Shown here: piece by piece, positions 28,496 to 37,020 of the stretch
How positions within the stretch are numbered: position 1 is the first letter of the stretch
Layout: each line of letters begins with the position of its first letter
DNA from: Pseudomonas sp. B21-028
Lineage (GTDB): Bacteria; Pseudomonadota; Gammaproteobacteria; Pseudomonadales; Pseudomonadaceae
Assembly: GCF_024749045.1 (NCBI RefSeq)
Contig: NZ_CP087184.1
Span: 6,014,001-6,078,000, forward strand
DNA: 64,000 nt
Direction of reading: 5' to 3'
Position numbers and translations under genes: made by a program
The notes under the pieces: model-generated
The model's database searches: none
The model's input: only the letters and a program-made list of their open reading frames with translations
Told to the model about the DNA's origin: nothing

Positions 28496-30253
28496 CTACT
28501 GAGCTGGGGTCTCAGTGGTTGCCGTCGGTTTCTTCACCGGTGCAGTCTTTTTCACTGGCGCCTTGGCCGGAGCTTTTTTTGCCGCGGGTTTGGCTGCTGG
28601 CTTCTTCGCCGCCGCTTTGGTTGTCGCCTTTTTGGTCGGCGCGGCTTTTACCGGCGCGACAGGCTTCGGCGCTTCCACCGGTGCTGGGGCCGGGGTTGGC
28701 GCTGGAGCAGGGGCGGGCGCAGGTGGAGCGACCGGCTCAGGGGCCTTGGCCGGCTCTGGCTTCTTCTCGTCATCCGAACCACCGAACAGGTTGCTGAAGA
28801 AGTTGCCTTTCTTCGCCGCGACCGCCCCCGCAGCAGCAGCCGTCGCGGCCGGTGCGACCTTGGCCGGCTCGAACGACTTGCCCGCTGCCAGGTCTTGCAC
28901 CTGGCTGGCCGCGCGCTGGCCGCTGCGCAACGCGCCTTCCAGGGTACCTGGGTACAAGGCGTCCGTATGTTCACCGGCAAAGGCTACACGCTGCAACGGC
29001 TTTTCCCACAAGCGCCAGTACTTGCTGATCTGGCCCGGACCGAAGGCCAGGTACGAACCGGCCGTGGACGGGTCGGTGCTGTAGCGGCGGATTTCGTAAC
29101 CGGTGAAGGCCCCGCGGGCTTGTGGATAAAAGGCGTGCAGGCGGATCAATACCTGATCGACCATCTGCTTGTCGCCAAAAGCCTGCATCACTCGGGCATT
29201 GTCGCCCGAGAGGTTGATGATCACATTGGCGCCGCCCTTCATGGCCGGCTCGATCCACATCATGCCCAGGCCGGTGTTGCTGAAAATTTCACCCGACAGG
29301 CGCGCCTTGCTGTCCCAGACCGGGGTCTTGAACTTGAGCATGATCTGGTCGCGCCAGCCGTAGTTGGTGCCTTTGATCGCGCCAAGGTGCTGGGCATCCA
29401 GGCCCGGGGTCAGTTGGATCTTGTTCAGGGCGCGCAGCGGTACGGCCAGCACCGCGTAATCGGCCTGGTAACCGACACTGCCGACCTTGACGGTCACACC
29501 ATCCTTGTCCTGGGAAATGGCTGACACCGGAGAATCGGTCTTGATGGTTTTCAGTTGCTTGAGGAAAGCCTGGGCCAGCACCTGGCTGCCACCGAGCAAG
29601 CGCGAAGCCCGCAGGTCACGGTCGGACACGCCGCGATTGACCCGGTTCTGCTGTGCGAAATACAGCAGCGACAGGCGCGACGGTTCGTCGTAACGGGTAC
29701 GGATCTCCTGATTCACCAGTTGCCGTGCGGTGGCCGGTAGTTGCAGGCGATCGAGCCAGGCGGAGACCGTCATCTGGTCCAGGGCATGCAACGTGCTGGT
29801 GGCCATCGGGTTCAGCGGGTCTTCGATGGAGCGCGCCAACTCGTCCAGGGTGGTTTCGTAGCGCTTGATGGCGTCGGCGGTGGCAGGCTGCTTCGCGGCC
29901 AGGTCAGCGGCCGTGAAGTAGGTGCCGTCGATCAGATAGCTGGGGGTGCGAACGAACTCGGGGGCCGGGGTGGTGCCCAGCTTGAACGTCGAGACATATT
30001 TATTCAGCACCGGCTGGGTCTTTTCGTTGCCGATCCACTCACTGGTGGCCATGCCCGAGCGACCGCCCACGCTGGGCTTGGCTTCCAGCAGGGTCACCGC
30101 CCAACCCTTGTTCTGCAACTCATAGGCCGCCGTGAGCCCCGCCAGGCCGCCACCGACGACGATGGCCGTCGGTTGCTTGTCCTTCGCCAGCGCCGTAACA
30201 CTGCACAGCCCTATCACCACTAGCGCACACGCGCGCAGCCAACCAGCAGACAT
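28496..30253 (-). CDS. Exported flavin amine oxidase with a Lys/Ala/Pro-rich C-terminal tail
   Basis: The 585-residue protein starts with a Sec-type signal (MSAGWLRACALVVIGLCSVTALA). The FAD-binding motif is IVVGGGLAGLTAAYEL (residues 30-45), with VTLLEAKPSVGGRSG following. The amine-oxidase domain ends near residue 450 with VAFAGEHTDALYPGTLEGALRSGQRAA, the conserved FAD-proximal C-terminal motif. The last 130 residues are low-complexity: FFSNLFGGSDDEKKPEP, a Pro/Ala repeat, then many AAKKP/APAKK units resembling AlgP or histone H1. The domain should oxidise an amine or amino acid; the basic tail could bind polyanions or the wall. It is monocistronic, divergent from bioA. Confidence 0.85.
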   Translation of the reverse strand: MSAGWLRACALVVIGLCSVTALAKDKQPTAIVVGGGLAGLTAAYELQNKGWAVTLLEAKPSVGGRSGMATSEWIGNEKTQPVLNKYVSTFKLGTTPAPEFVRTPSYLIDGTYFTAADLAAKQPATADAIKRYETTLDELARSIEDPLNPMATSTLHALDQMTVSAWLDRLQLPATARQLVNQEIRTRYDEPSRLSLLYFAQQNRVNRGVSDRDLRASRLLGGSQVLAQAFLKQLKTIKTDSPVSAISQDKDGVTVKVGSVGYQADYAVLAVPLRALNKIQLTPGLDAQHLGAIKGTNYGWRDQIMLKFKTPVWDSKARLSGEIFSNTGLGMMWIEPAMKGGANVIINLSGDNARVMQAFGDKQMVDQVLIRLHAFYPQARGAFTGYEIRRYSTDPSTAGSYLAFGPGQISKYWRLWEKPLQRVAFAGEHTDALYPGTLEGALRSGQRAASQVQDLAAGKSFEPAKVAPAATAAAAGAVAAKKGNFFSNLFGGSDDEKKPEPAKAPEPVAPPAPAPAPAPTPAPAPVEAPKPVAPVKAAPTKKATTKAAAKKPAAKPAAKKAPAKAPVKKTAPVKKPTATTETPAQ

Positions 30254-30474
30254 TCAGCGAACTCCGGAATAAAACAGGAAAATTTCAGGTTTCGAGCCAG
30301 CCGGCTCAGAGAACGGCGAAGAATACGCCAGCCATCAAAACGCCGCCAGCGACGTCTATCGCCTTGCTCAAAGCAGCGGGAACCACACAATGGTTGTTCG
30401 CAGGGCCGTCATTGCATAGGCTTGCCCGATTGTTTGGCCCGCGCCCGCCGCGAGCCGCCTCGAGGAGACTGTAA

Positions 30475-31881
30475 ATGGGCCTGAATAACCAGTGGATGCA
30501 ACGCGACCTCGCGGTGCTGTGGCATCCCTGCACCCAAATGAAAGACCACGAACAACTGCCGCTGATCCCCATCAAGCGCGGTGAGGGCGTCTGGCTGGAA
30601 GACTTCGAAGGCAAGCGCTACCTCGACGCCGTCAGCTCCTGGTGGGTCAACGTATTCGGCCATGCCAACCCGCGCATCAACCAGCGGATCAAGGACCAGG
30701 TCGACCAGTTGGAACATGTGATCCTCGCCGGCTTCAGCCACCAACCGGTGATCGAACTGTCCGAGCGTCTGGTGAAGATGACGCCTGAAGGCCTGACACG
30801 GTGCTTCTACGCCGATAACGGCTCGTCCTGCATCGAAGTGGCGATGAAGATGAGCTTTCATTACTGGGTCAATCGCGGTCGACCCGACAAGAAGCGCTTC
30901 GTCACCCTGAGCAACAGTTATCACGGCGAAACCATTGCAGCGATGTCGGTAGGCGATGTGCCGCTGTTCACCGAGACCTACAAGGCGTTGCTGCTGGATA
31001 CCCTCAAGGTGCCGAGCCCCGACTGCTATCACCGCCCCGAGGGCGTGAGCTGGGAGGAACACTCGCGCACGATGTTCGCCGCCATGGAACAGACCCTCGC
31101 CGAACACCACGACACAGTGGCGGCGGTGATCGTCGAGCCGCTGATCCAGGGCGCCGGCGGCATGCGCATGTATCACCCGGTGTACCTGAAACTGCTGCGC
31201 GAAGCCTGCGACCGCTATGACGTGCACCTGATCCATGACGAAATCGCCGTCGGCTTCGGCCGTACCGGGACGATGTTCGCCTGCGAGCAGGCCGGTATCA
31301 CACCGGACTTCCTCTGCCTGTCCAAGGCCCTGACCGGCGGTTACCTGCCGCTGGCGGCATGCCTGACCACCGACGACGTCTACAGCGCGTTCTACGACGA
31401 CTACCCCACCCTGCGCGCCTTCCTGCACTCCCATAGCTACACCGGTAACCCGCTGGCCTGCGCGGCGGCCCTGGCGACGCTGGATATCTTCGAAGAAGAC
31501 CACGTCATAGACAACAACAAGGCCCTGGCCCAACGCATGGCGAGCGCCACCGCGCACCTGGCCGATCACCCGAACGTGGCCGAAGTGCGCCAGACCGGCA
31601 TGGTGCTGGCCATCGAGATGGTCAAGGACAAAGCGAGCAAGACCGCTTACCCCTGGCAGGAGCGCCGCGGCCTGAGCGTGTTCCAGCATGCCCTGGAACG
31701 CGGTGCGCTGTTGCGGCCGCTTGGCAGCGTGGTGTATTTCCTGCCGCCGTACGTCATCACCCCGGAGCAGATCGACTTCCTGGCGCAAGTGGCCAGCGAA
31801 GGCATCGACATTGCCACCCGGGATACGGTCAGCGTAGCGGTGCCGAAGGACTTTCACCCGGGTTACCGTGATCCGGGCTGA
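30475..31881 (+). CDS. bioA: Adenosylmethionine-8-amino-7-oxononanoate aminotransferase
   Basis: The 468-residue PLP enzyme converts KAPA to DAPA in biotin synthesis, with SAM as amino donor. Segments: [12 protein letters not shown] at the N terminus (typical of BioA), [55 protein letters not shown] with the PLP-binding Asp, and [14 protein letters not shown] with the Schiff-base Lys near residue 284. In Pseudomonas bioA lies apart from the bioBFHCD operon, as here. The start [19 protein letters not shown] is preceded by GAGGAGA. The tail continues beyond the usual end with [11 protein letters not shown]. Confidence 0.93.
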   Translation: MGLNNQWMQRDLAVLWHPCTQMKDHEQLPLIPIKRGEGVWLEDFEGKRYLDAVSSWWVNVFGHANPRINQRIKDQVDQLEHVILAGFSHQPVIELSERLVKMTPEGLTRCFYADNGSSCIEVAMKMSFHYWVNRGRPDKKRFVTLSNSYHGETIAAMSVGDVPLFTETYKALLLDTLKVPSPDCYHRPEGVSWEEHSRTMFAAMEQTLAEHHDTVAAVIVEPLIQGAGGMRMYHPVYLKLLREACDRYDVHLIHDEIAVGFGRTGTMFACEQAGITPDFLCLSKALTGGYLPLAACLTTDDVYSAFYDDYPTLRAFLHSHSYTGNPLACAAALATLDIFEEDHVIDNNKALAQRMASATAHLADHPNVAEVRQTGMVLAIEMVKDKASKTAYPWQERRGLSVFQHALERGALLRPLGSVVYFLPPYVITPEQIDFLAQVASEGIDIATRDTVSVAVPKDFHPGYRDPG

Positions 31882-31908
31882 AACCCCGATGCTCCAGTTG
31901 GAACACCG

Positions 31909-32024
31909 TTGTGGCGAGGGGATTCATCCCCGCTGGGCTGCGGAGCAGTCCCAAGTTCTGTTTAGCGATGTAGTTCTAAGGCGAGCGCTTCGCACTCGAG
32001 CGGGGATAAATCCCCTCGCCACAG
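31909..32024. repeat. Dispersed inverted repeat, GTGGCGAGGGGATTCATCCCC class
   Basis: The left arm TGTGGCGAGGGGATTCATCC and right arm GGATAAATCCCCTCGCCACA flank a variable core with GCGAGCGCTTCGC, between bioA and rsmE. Confidence 0.85.
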
Positions 32025-32047
32025 TTTAACTTTTTCAGAGATTTCCC

Positions 32048-32766
32048 ATGAGACTGTCCCGCTTCTTCATCGACACCCCCTGAGCCTCGGCGATCACGAG
32101 TTGCCCGAAGCCCAGGCCCATTACATCGGCCGTGTGCTGCGTATGGCCGAGGGCGATGCGGTGCAGGTGTTCGACGGTTCGGGCCAGGAGTTTCGCGGTA
32201 GCCTGGCCGAAGTCGGCAAGAAGCGCGTGCGGGTGCAACTGGACGAGCAATTCGCCGGGCAACCTGAATCGCCGCTGCGCATCCACCTCGGCCAGGGCTT
32301 GTCCCGGGGCGAGCGCATGGACTGGGCCATTCAGAAAGCCACCGAGCTGGGGGTCAGCGAGATCACGCCGATTTTCAGCGAACGCTGCGAAGTGCGCCTC
32401 AAGGACGAACGCGCCGACAAACGCCTGCTGCACTGGCGCCAGGTGGCAATCAGCGCCTGCGAGCAATGCGGACGCTCGACCGTACCGGTGATCCATCCAC
32501 CGTTGTTGCTGGCCGACTGGCTGAAGCAGGCCGACGCCGAGCTGAAGCTGGTGCTGCACCCGGTGGCCGAGCCGCTGGTCAGCCATGCCAGACCCTCGAC
32601 GCTGGCGTTCCTGATCGGCCCCGAGGGCGGTTTGTCCGAGGCCGAAATCGAACAGGCCCAGAGCGCCGGTTACCACGCTGCCCGCCTCGGCCCCCGTGTG
32701 CTGCGTACCGAAACCGCACCGGTGGTCGCACTGGCGGTGGCGCAGCAGTTGTGGGGGGATTTCTAG
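32048..32766 (+). CDS. rsmE: 16S rRNA (uracil-1498-N3)-methyltransferase RsmE, with apparent frameshift
   Basis: The frame from ATG 32048 encodes MRLSRFFIDTP and then meets TGA (32081-32083). One base inserted in the run of five C (32076-32080) would restore LSLGDHELPEAQAHYIGRVLRMAEGD and the entire RsmE reading frame to 32766, a 239-residue protein of normal length. The downstream part has SPOUT methyltransferase features: LGQGLSRGERMDWAIQKATELGV, LIGPEGGLSEAEIEQ and LGPRVLRTETAPV. RsmE methylates U1498 of 16S rRNA. A homopolymer sequencing error is a likely cause; a real deletion would make this a pseudogene, unless translation restarts downstream, for which no Shine-Dalgarno is visible. 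Confidence 0.88.
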
Positions 32767-32783
32767 ATCCGCTGAAGTTTCAC

Positions 32784-32872
32784 TGTGGGAGCGAGCCTGC
32801 TCGCGATAGCGGTGTATCAGTCAATTACCTCTTGATCGATACGCCGCCTTCGCGAGCAGGCTCGCTCCCACA
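32784..32872. repeat. REPIN (GTGGGAGCGAGCCTGCTCGCG class)
   Basis: Inverted REP units with a loop of about 45 bp, between convergent rsmE and the binding-protein gene. Confidence 0.85.
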
Positions 32873-32892
32873 ATGGTTATTGGCGGTGCCGG

Positions 32893-33795
32893 TTATTGCA
32901 CCGGATCACTCACAGGCCTGGCAATGATCTCCTTCAGCTCGCTGGTCATCGGGAACTCCAGATTCAGGCCCTTGGGTGGAATCGGTTTCTGGAACCAACG
33001 GTCATAGATGGCGTTGATTTCGCCTGACTTGTACAAGTCCCCCAGGGTCGCATTGACCAGCGCCAGGAATTGCGGATCGTCCTTGCGCACCATGCAGCTG
33101 TAGATTTCCCGCGATTGTTCTTCGCCCACCACGACCCATTTGTGTGGGTCGCGGGCCTTGGCTCGTTCGCCATAGAGCAGCGCATCATCCATGTAGAACG
33201 CCGCCGCCCGGCCGGTTTCGAGCATCTGGAACGCTTCGCCATGGTCCTTCGCACTGATGACGAACAGGTCGGCCTTGTGGTCCTGGTTGTAGCTTTTCAG
33301 GAAACGTTCGTTGGTGGTGCCGGCGGTGGTCACCACGTTCTTGCCGCGCAGGTCGGCGAAGCTGTGGATGCCGCTGTCCCTGGCCGTCAGCAACTGGCCC
33401 TTCACGTAGATGAAACCATAGGAAAACGCCACTTGCTTCTGCCGCTCGGCCGTCACCCCGGTGGAGCCACACTCCAGGTCGACGGTGCCGTTCTGCACCA
33501 GCGGGATACGGGTCTGGGAAGTGACCAGGTTGTACTTCACCTCCAGTTGCGGCAGAGCCAGTTGGGTCTTGATCCGCTCGACGATTTTGTTTGCCAGGTC
33601 CACCGAGTAGCCCATCGGCTTGCCGCTGCTATCACCTATGTAGGAAAACGGCACCGAGGCGTCGCGATACCCCAGAGTGATGCCATGGGTACTGGCGATT
33701 TTCTCCAGCGTGCCGCCCGGAGGCGCTTGCGTAGCGTGGACATGGACGCTCAACAACAGGCTCAAGGTGCAGCCGATCAACGTGATTTTTTGCAT
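32893..33795 (-). CDS. Periplasmic amino-acid-binding protein (GltI/AatJ-like)
   Basis: The 300-residue precursor has a Sec signal (MQKITLIGCTLSLLLSVHVHA). The mature protein resembles glutamate/aspartate binding proteins: TLGYRDASVPFSYIGDSSGKPMGYSVDLA, TSQTRIPLVQNGTVDLECGSTGVTAERQKQVAFSYGF (the ECGS-T segment contacts the ligand) and AGTTNERFL. No ABC permease or ATPase genes are nearby, so it may share a transporter encoded elsewhere. It lies 23 bp downstream of the DadA-like gene, implying a shared operon and perhaps binding of an acidic D- or L-amino acid. Confidence 0.88.
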   Translation of the reverse strand: MQKITLIGCTLSLLLSVHVHATQAPPGGTLEKIASTHGITLGYRDASVPFSYIGDSSGKPMGYSVDLANKIVERIKTQLALPQLEVKYNLVTSQTRIPLVQNGTVDLECGSTGVTAERQKQVAFSYGFIYVKGQLLTARDSGIHSFADLRGKNVVTTAGTTNERFLKSYNQDHKADLFVISAKDHGEAFQMLETGRAAAFYMDDALLYGERAKARDPHKWVVVGEEQSREIYSCMVRKDDPQFLALVNATLGDLYKSGEINAIYDRWFQKPIPPKGLNLEFPMTSELKEIIARPVSDPVQ

Positions 33796-33818
33796 TGTTA
33801 TTCTCCGTTGCGGGTGGG

Positions 33819-35060
33819 TCAGGCGGCGCGGGGCGTGAGGCCCTGCAAGTCAATGGACGGTGTACGCTGGCGGATCAGTTCGCTGAGCAGGCGAGCACTG
33901 CCGCAAGCCAGGGTGAAGCCCAGCGCCCCATGGCCAAGGTTAAGCCACAGGTTGCGATAGCCGGTGGCGCCGATCAATGGCACGCCGCTGGGTGTGGCCG
34001 GGCGCATGCCGGCCCATTCGACGGCGTGTTCGTAATCCCCGGCCAGGGGAAAGGTTTCCCGGGCCTGGCGTTTGATCAGGGCCAGGCGACGCGGATCCGG
34101 CGTCGGGTCGAATCCGACGATATCCACCATCGCCGCCACCCGCAAATGGTCGCCGATTCGCGCATAGACGATCTTGCGGTCATAGTCGGTGATGCTCACG
34201 CTCGGGGCCTGATGCGCTGCGCCAATCGGCACGGTCAGGCTGTAACCCTTGAGCGGATACAGCGGCATTCGCACCCCTGGCAATGCCAGGGCCGCGCTGC
34301 GGTGACCGGCGGCAATCACGAGGTTGTCCACCGGCAAGCGCTGCCCGTTCAACTCAATGGCCTGCACCTGTCCATCGACGTGGCAGATGCCGGTCACGGT
34401 CTGCCCCAACAAGAATTTGCAGCGCCCCGAGGCCTGCAAGCGTGCGGCCAGTTGCTGGCAGAAAGCGTGGCAATCGGCGACCTCCTCGTCCGGCGTGTAG
34501 ATTCCGCCCACCAGCGGCACGCCCGCCAGCGCCGGCTCCAGGCCCGCGCACTCGGCGGGCCCGAGCACCTGCTGGTGCACGTTGTCCGCCAGTCGTTGCC
34601 GGGCATGCTGGAAATGGGCGGCATCACGAAACGTTACCAGCTTGCCGTTGCGCCGCCAGCCGAAGCCATCGAGGCGATCGTCTTCGCGCCAGCCCTGCAA
34701 GGTGGCCTGGCTCAGCAGTGCCAGGCGCAACAGGTGGGCGCCGTTACGCCGGTTGACCGATGTCCGGCACGCCGCGATGAACGCAGCCATCCAGCGCCAT
34801 TGGGCAAGGTCCAGGCGCGGTCGCAACCTGAGTGGCGAATCCCCGCGCAGCATCCAGCCGAGTGCCTGCCAGGGCACCCCGGCGTCCGCCAGGGGGGCGA
34901 CGTAGCGATAGGACAATTGGCCGCCGTTGGCAAAACTGGTTTCGCTGCCCAGCGCGTCCCGGGCCTCCACCAGCGTCACGTCGATGCCGTCGCGAACCAG
35001 TGCATAAGCCGTCGCCAAGCCGACCACGCCACCGCCGATGATGCACACCCGTTGCCCCAT
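33819..35060 (-). CDS. D-amino-acid dehydrogenase, DadA-like FAD oxidoreductase
   Basis: The 413-residue flavoprotein starts MGQRVCIIGGGVVGLATAYAL, a dinucleotide-binding GxGxxG motif, followed by VTLVEARDALGSETSFANGGQLSYRYVAPLA, the DadA hallmark. The C-terminal motif WAGMRPATPSGVPLIG and NLWLNLGHGALGFTLACGSARLL close the FAD site. Members deaminate D-amino acids to 2-oxoacids and feed electrons to the quinone pool. Its pairing with a periplasmic binding protein and a divergent LysR gene, without alanine racemase, marks it as a paralogue of the DadAX system with a different D-amino acid, or possibly an L-amino acid or N-methyl substrate. Confidence 0.88.
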   Translation of the reverse strand: MGQRVCIIGGGVVGLATAYALVRDGIDVTLVEARDALGSETSFANGGQLSYRYVAPLADAGVPWQALGWMLRGDSPLRLRPRLDLAQWRWMAAFIAACRTSVNRRNGAHLLRLALLSQATLQGWREDDRLDGFGWRRNGKLVTFRDAAHFQHARQRLADNVHQQVLGPAECAGLEPALAGVPLVGGIYTPDEEVADCHAFCQQLAARLQASGRCKFLLGQTVTGICHVDGQVQAIELNGQRLPVDNLVIAAGHRSAALALPGVRMPLYPLKGYSLTVPIGAAHQAPSVSITDYDRKIVYARIGDHLRVAAMVDIVGFDPTPDPRRLALIKRQARETFPLAGDYEHAVEWAGMRPATPSGVPLIGATGYRNLWLNLGHGALGFTLACGSARLLSELIRQRTPSIDLQGLTPRAA

Positions 35061-35165
35061 GTCCGCCTCACATCCGTTTCCGATCAGTTGAGGTTAGGGG
35101 CAGGTGACAGGTTCGGAACAATGAATAAAGATGGAGCACCTATAAACAAAGGTTATGGGGCTGCC

Positions 35166-36083
35166 ATGCGCCTTCGTCACATCGAGATATTCCAGGCCAT
35201 ACGCCAGGCCGGCTCCATCAGCGGCGCCGCGCAGTTGCTGCACGTCTCCCAGCCGGCGGTGACCAAGGTGCTGCAGCACGCCGAGCAACAGCTGGGATTT
35301 GCCCTGTTCCTGCGGGTGCGCGGCAAGTTGCAGGCCACTCCTGAAGCCCTGGAGCTGGAGCGCGAAGTCGACAAGGTCAGCGAAAGCCTGCAAGGCGTGC
35401 GACGACTGGCCCAGAGCCTGCGCCGCGAGGCCGGTCACAACCTGCGCATCGGCGCGACCCCGGCCCTGGCCCTGTCGCTGCTACCGGCGGCCATTCATCA
35501 ATGGACCCGGCGCTACCCGGACATTGTCTGTGAGCTGTCCAGCGCCCACAGCCGTGAACTGGTGCAGAACCTGTTGATGCGCGAGATCGACGTCGCCCTG
35601 ACCTTGCAGCCGCCTGATCACCCAGGGCTCAAAGCCCAGGCTCTGGCCAGCGGTGTGCTGGTGGCGCTGGCGCCGAAGGGGCATTGGGACGACGCGGCGG
35701 TGGGTAAGCCGATGTCGCTGCAGGAACTGGCCGGCGCGCCCCTGATCGGCTTGTCCAGCGCCGATCCGCTTTCGGCCCGGCTGGACGGTTATCTCGAAGC
35801 CGTGGAGCCTGCGCCGCGCATCAGCATCGCCGTGCAGACCTATTCACTGGCCCGGGCCATGGTGGAGTCCGGTGCCGGCATGGCGGTGATCGACCCGTTC
35901 ACGGCCCTCGGCGCGTCGAAGACCCGCACGGCTATCCGACCGTTGTCGCCACCGCTGCCCATCTCGCTCTACGCCGTGACCCGGGCCAACGAAGCGCCGG
36001 CACATACCCTGGGCGCCCTGCTGGAGATTTTCGCCAGCCAGGCCCAGGGGCAACTGGATCGGCTGTTCACGGCCGGCCGCTAA
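35166..36083 (+). CDS. LysR-family transcriptional regulator (likely of the adjacent DadA-like operon)
   Basis: The 305-residue protein has an N-terminal LysR winged helix (MRLRHIEIFQAIRQAGSISGAAQLLHVSQPAVTKVLQHAEQQLG, residues 1-44) and a ligand-binding domain beginning LRIGATPALALSLLPAAIHQW. It diverges from the DadA-like/binding-protein operon, with 105 bp between starts, so it most likely controls that operon by amino-acid sensing. ATG 35166 gives the conserved MRLRHIEIF start; an in-frame ATG 45 bp upstream is possible but non-conserved. Its last 4 bp overlap the end of the convergent hemolysin III gene. Confidence 0.9.
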   Translation: MRLRHIEIFQAIRQAGSISGAAQLLHVSQPAVTKVLQHAEQQLGFALFLRVRGKLQATPEALELEREVDKVSESLQGVRRLAQSLRREAGHNLRIGATPALALSLLPAAIHQWTRRYPDIVCELSSAHSRELVQNLLMREIDVALTLQPPDHPGLKAQALASGVLVALAPKGHWDDAAVGKPMSLQELAGAPLIGLSSADPLSARLDGYLEAVEPAPRISIAVQTYSLARAMVESGAGMAVIDPFTALGASKTRTAIRPLSPPLPISLYAVTRANEAPAHTLGALLEIFASQAQGQLDRLFTAGR

Positions 36084-36697
36084 AGGACGTAGAACAGAAT
36101 CGCCACGAAGTGCAGCAGGCTGCCGGCGATCACAAACAGATGCCAGATGCCATGGGCATGGCGCAATCGCTTATCGAGGGCGAAGAAAATGATGCCCACG
36201 GTGTACAGCACGCCGCCCGAGGCCAGCCAGGCAAAACCGGTGCTGCCCAGGGCCGCCAGCAGCGGCTTGACCGCCACCAGCACGATCCAGCCCATCACGG
36301 CGTAGATCACGATCGACAGGACCCGTGCTTCGGACCGCGGCTTGATTTCCTGCAAGATGCCAATCACGGCCAGCCCCCAGACGATCCCGAACAACGTCCA
36401 GCCCCACGGCCCGCGCAGGGTCACCAGGCAGAACGGTGTGTAGCTGCCGGCGATCAGCAGGTAGATCGAAAAATGATCGACCTTCTGCATGATCGCTTTT
36501 TTGCGCCCACGCACGCTGTGATAGACCGTCGAGGCGCTGTACAGCACCAGCAGGGTAAACCCGTAGATCGCCACGCTGACGATCTTCCATGGATCGCCGG
36601 TCAGCCCGGCGAGCACCACCAGCCACACCCCGCCGATAAACGCCGCGATGGCCCCAACCAGGTGGGTCCAGGCGTTCAGTCGTTCGCCGTGATACAT
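36080..36697 (-). CDS. Hemolysin III family membrane protein (YqfA-like)
   Basis: The 205-residue protein has seven predicted transmembrane helices and the Hly-III/PAQR signatures: ERLNAWTHLVGAIAAFIGGVWLVVL in helix 1, YSASTVYHSVRG after helix 2 with a metal-site Ser and His, FSIYLLIAGSYTPFCLV in the middle (His-Phe-Ser just before it), and HGIWHLFVIAGSLLHFVAI at the end with two further conserved His. PAQR proteins are zinc-dependent membrane hydrolases or receptors; the bacterial function is poorly known and haemolysis is unlikely. It ends 4 bp inside the convergent LysR gene. Confidence 0.9.
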   Translation of the reverse strand: MYHGERLNAWTHLVGAIAAFIGGVWLVVLAGLTGDPWKIVSVAIYGFTLLVLYSASTVYHSVRGRKKAIMQKVDHFSIYLLIAGSYTPFCLVTLRGPWGWTLFGIVWGLAVIGILQEIKPRSEARVLSIVIYAVMGWIVLVAVKPLLAALGSTGFAWLASGGVLYTVGIIFFALDKRLRHAHGIWHLFVIAGSLLHFVAILFYVL

Positions 36698-36792
36698 CGA
36701 TTCCTACCCCTCCATGATGAAACAGCCGCCAAGGCTCAGGCCTGTGGCGCAAAAGTGCAATGGTTTGCTGCACTCGTCGATCCATCAATCAT

Positions 36793-36939
36793 CTGTGGCG
36801 AGGGGATTTAGCGAAACGTCGCACCGCCCCGCTGGGGCGCGTAGCGGCCCTAAATTCTGTATCGCGACTCAACCCCCATGGCGAGCGCTTCGCACTCGAA
36901 CGGGGCGGTGCGACGTTTCGCTAAATCCCCTCGCCACAG
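36793..36939. repeat. Long perfect inverted repeat (39-bp arms) with GTGGCGAGGGG ends
   Basis: 36793-36831 and 36901-36939 are exact inverse copies of 39 bp, beginning CTGTGGCGAGGGGATTTAGC and continuing through GAAACGTCGCACCGCCCC. The outer part belongs to the dispersed GTGGCGAGGGG class; the inner 20 bp differ from other copies in the window. A further partial unit follows at 36940-36958. Confidence 0.9.
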
Positions 36940-37020
36940 CAAGCTCCCTCGCCACAGTAAATCTCCTTTGCATCAGATCGATTGAGGCACAATCGGATGA
37001 CACGAATAAGAGTCCGCCCC

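Noticed and set aside
32048..32766. Programmed frameshift in rsmE
   Set aside because: The slip would need a single-base shift at CCCCC with no stimulator or SD-like sequence, and RsmE is not known to use one; a homopolymer error or mutation is simpler.
33795..35165. Upstream extension of the LysR frame antisense to the DadA-like gene
   Set aside because: The LysR winged helix begins at 35166; the extension has no similarity and lies opposite a FAD enzyme.
36784..36960. Insertion sequence ends upstream of mdcR
   Set aside because: The 39-bp arms enclose only about 70 bp with no transposase and match the dispersed repeat class.
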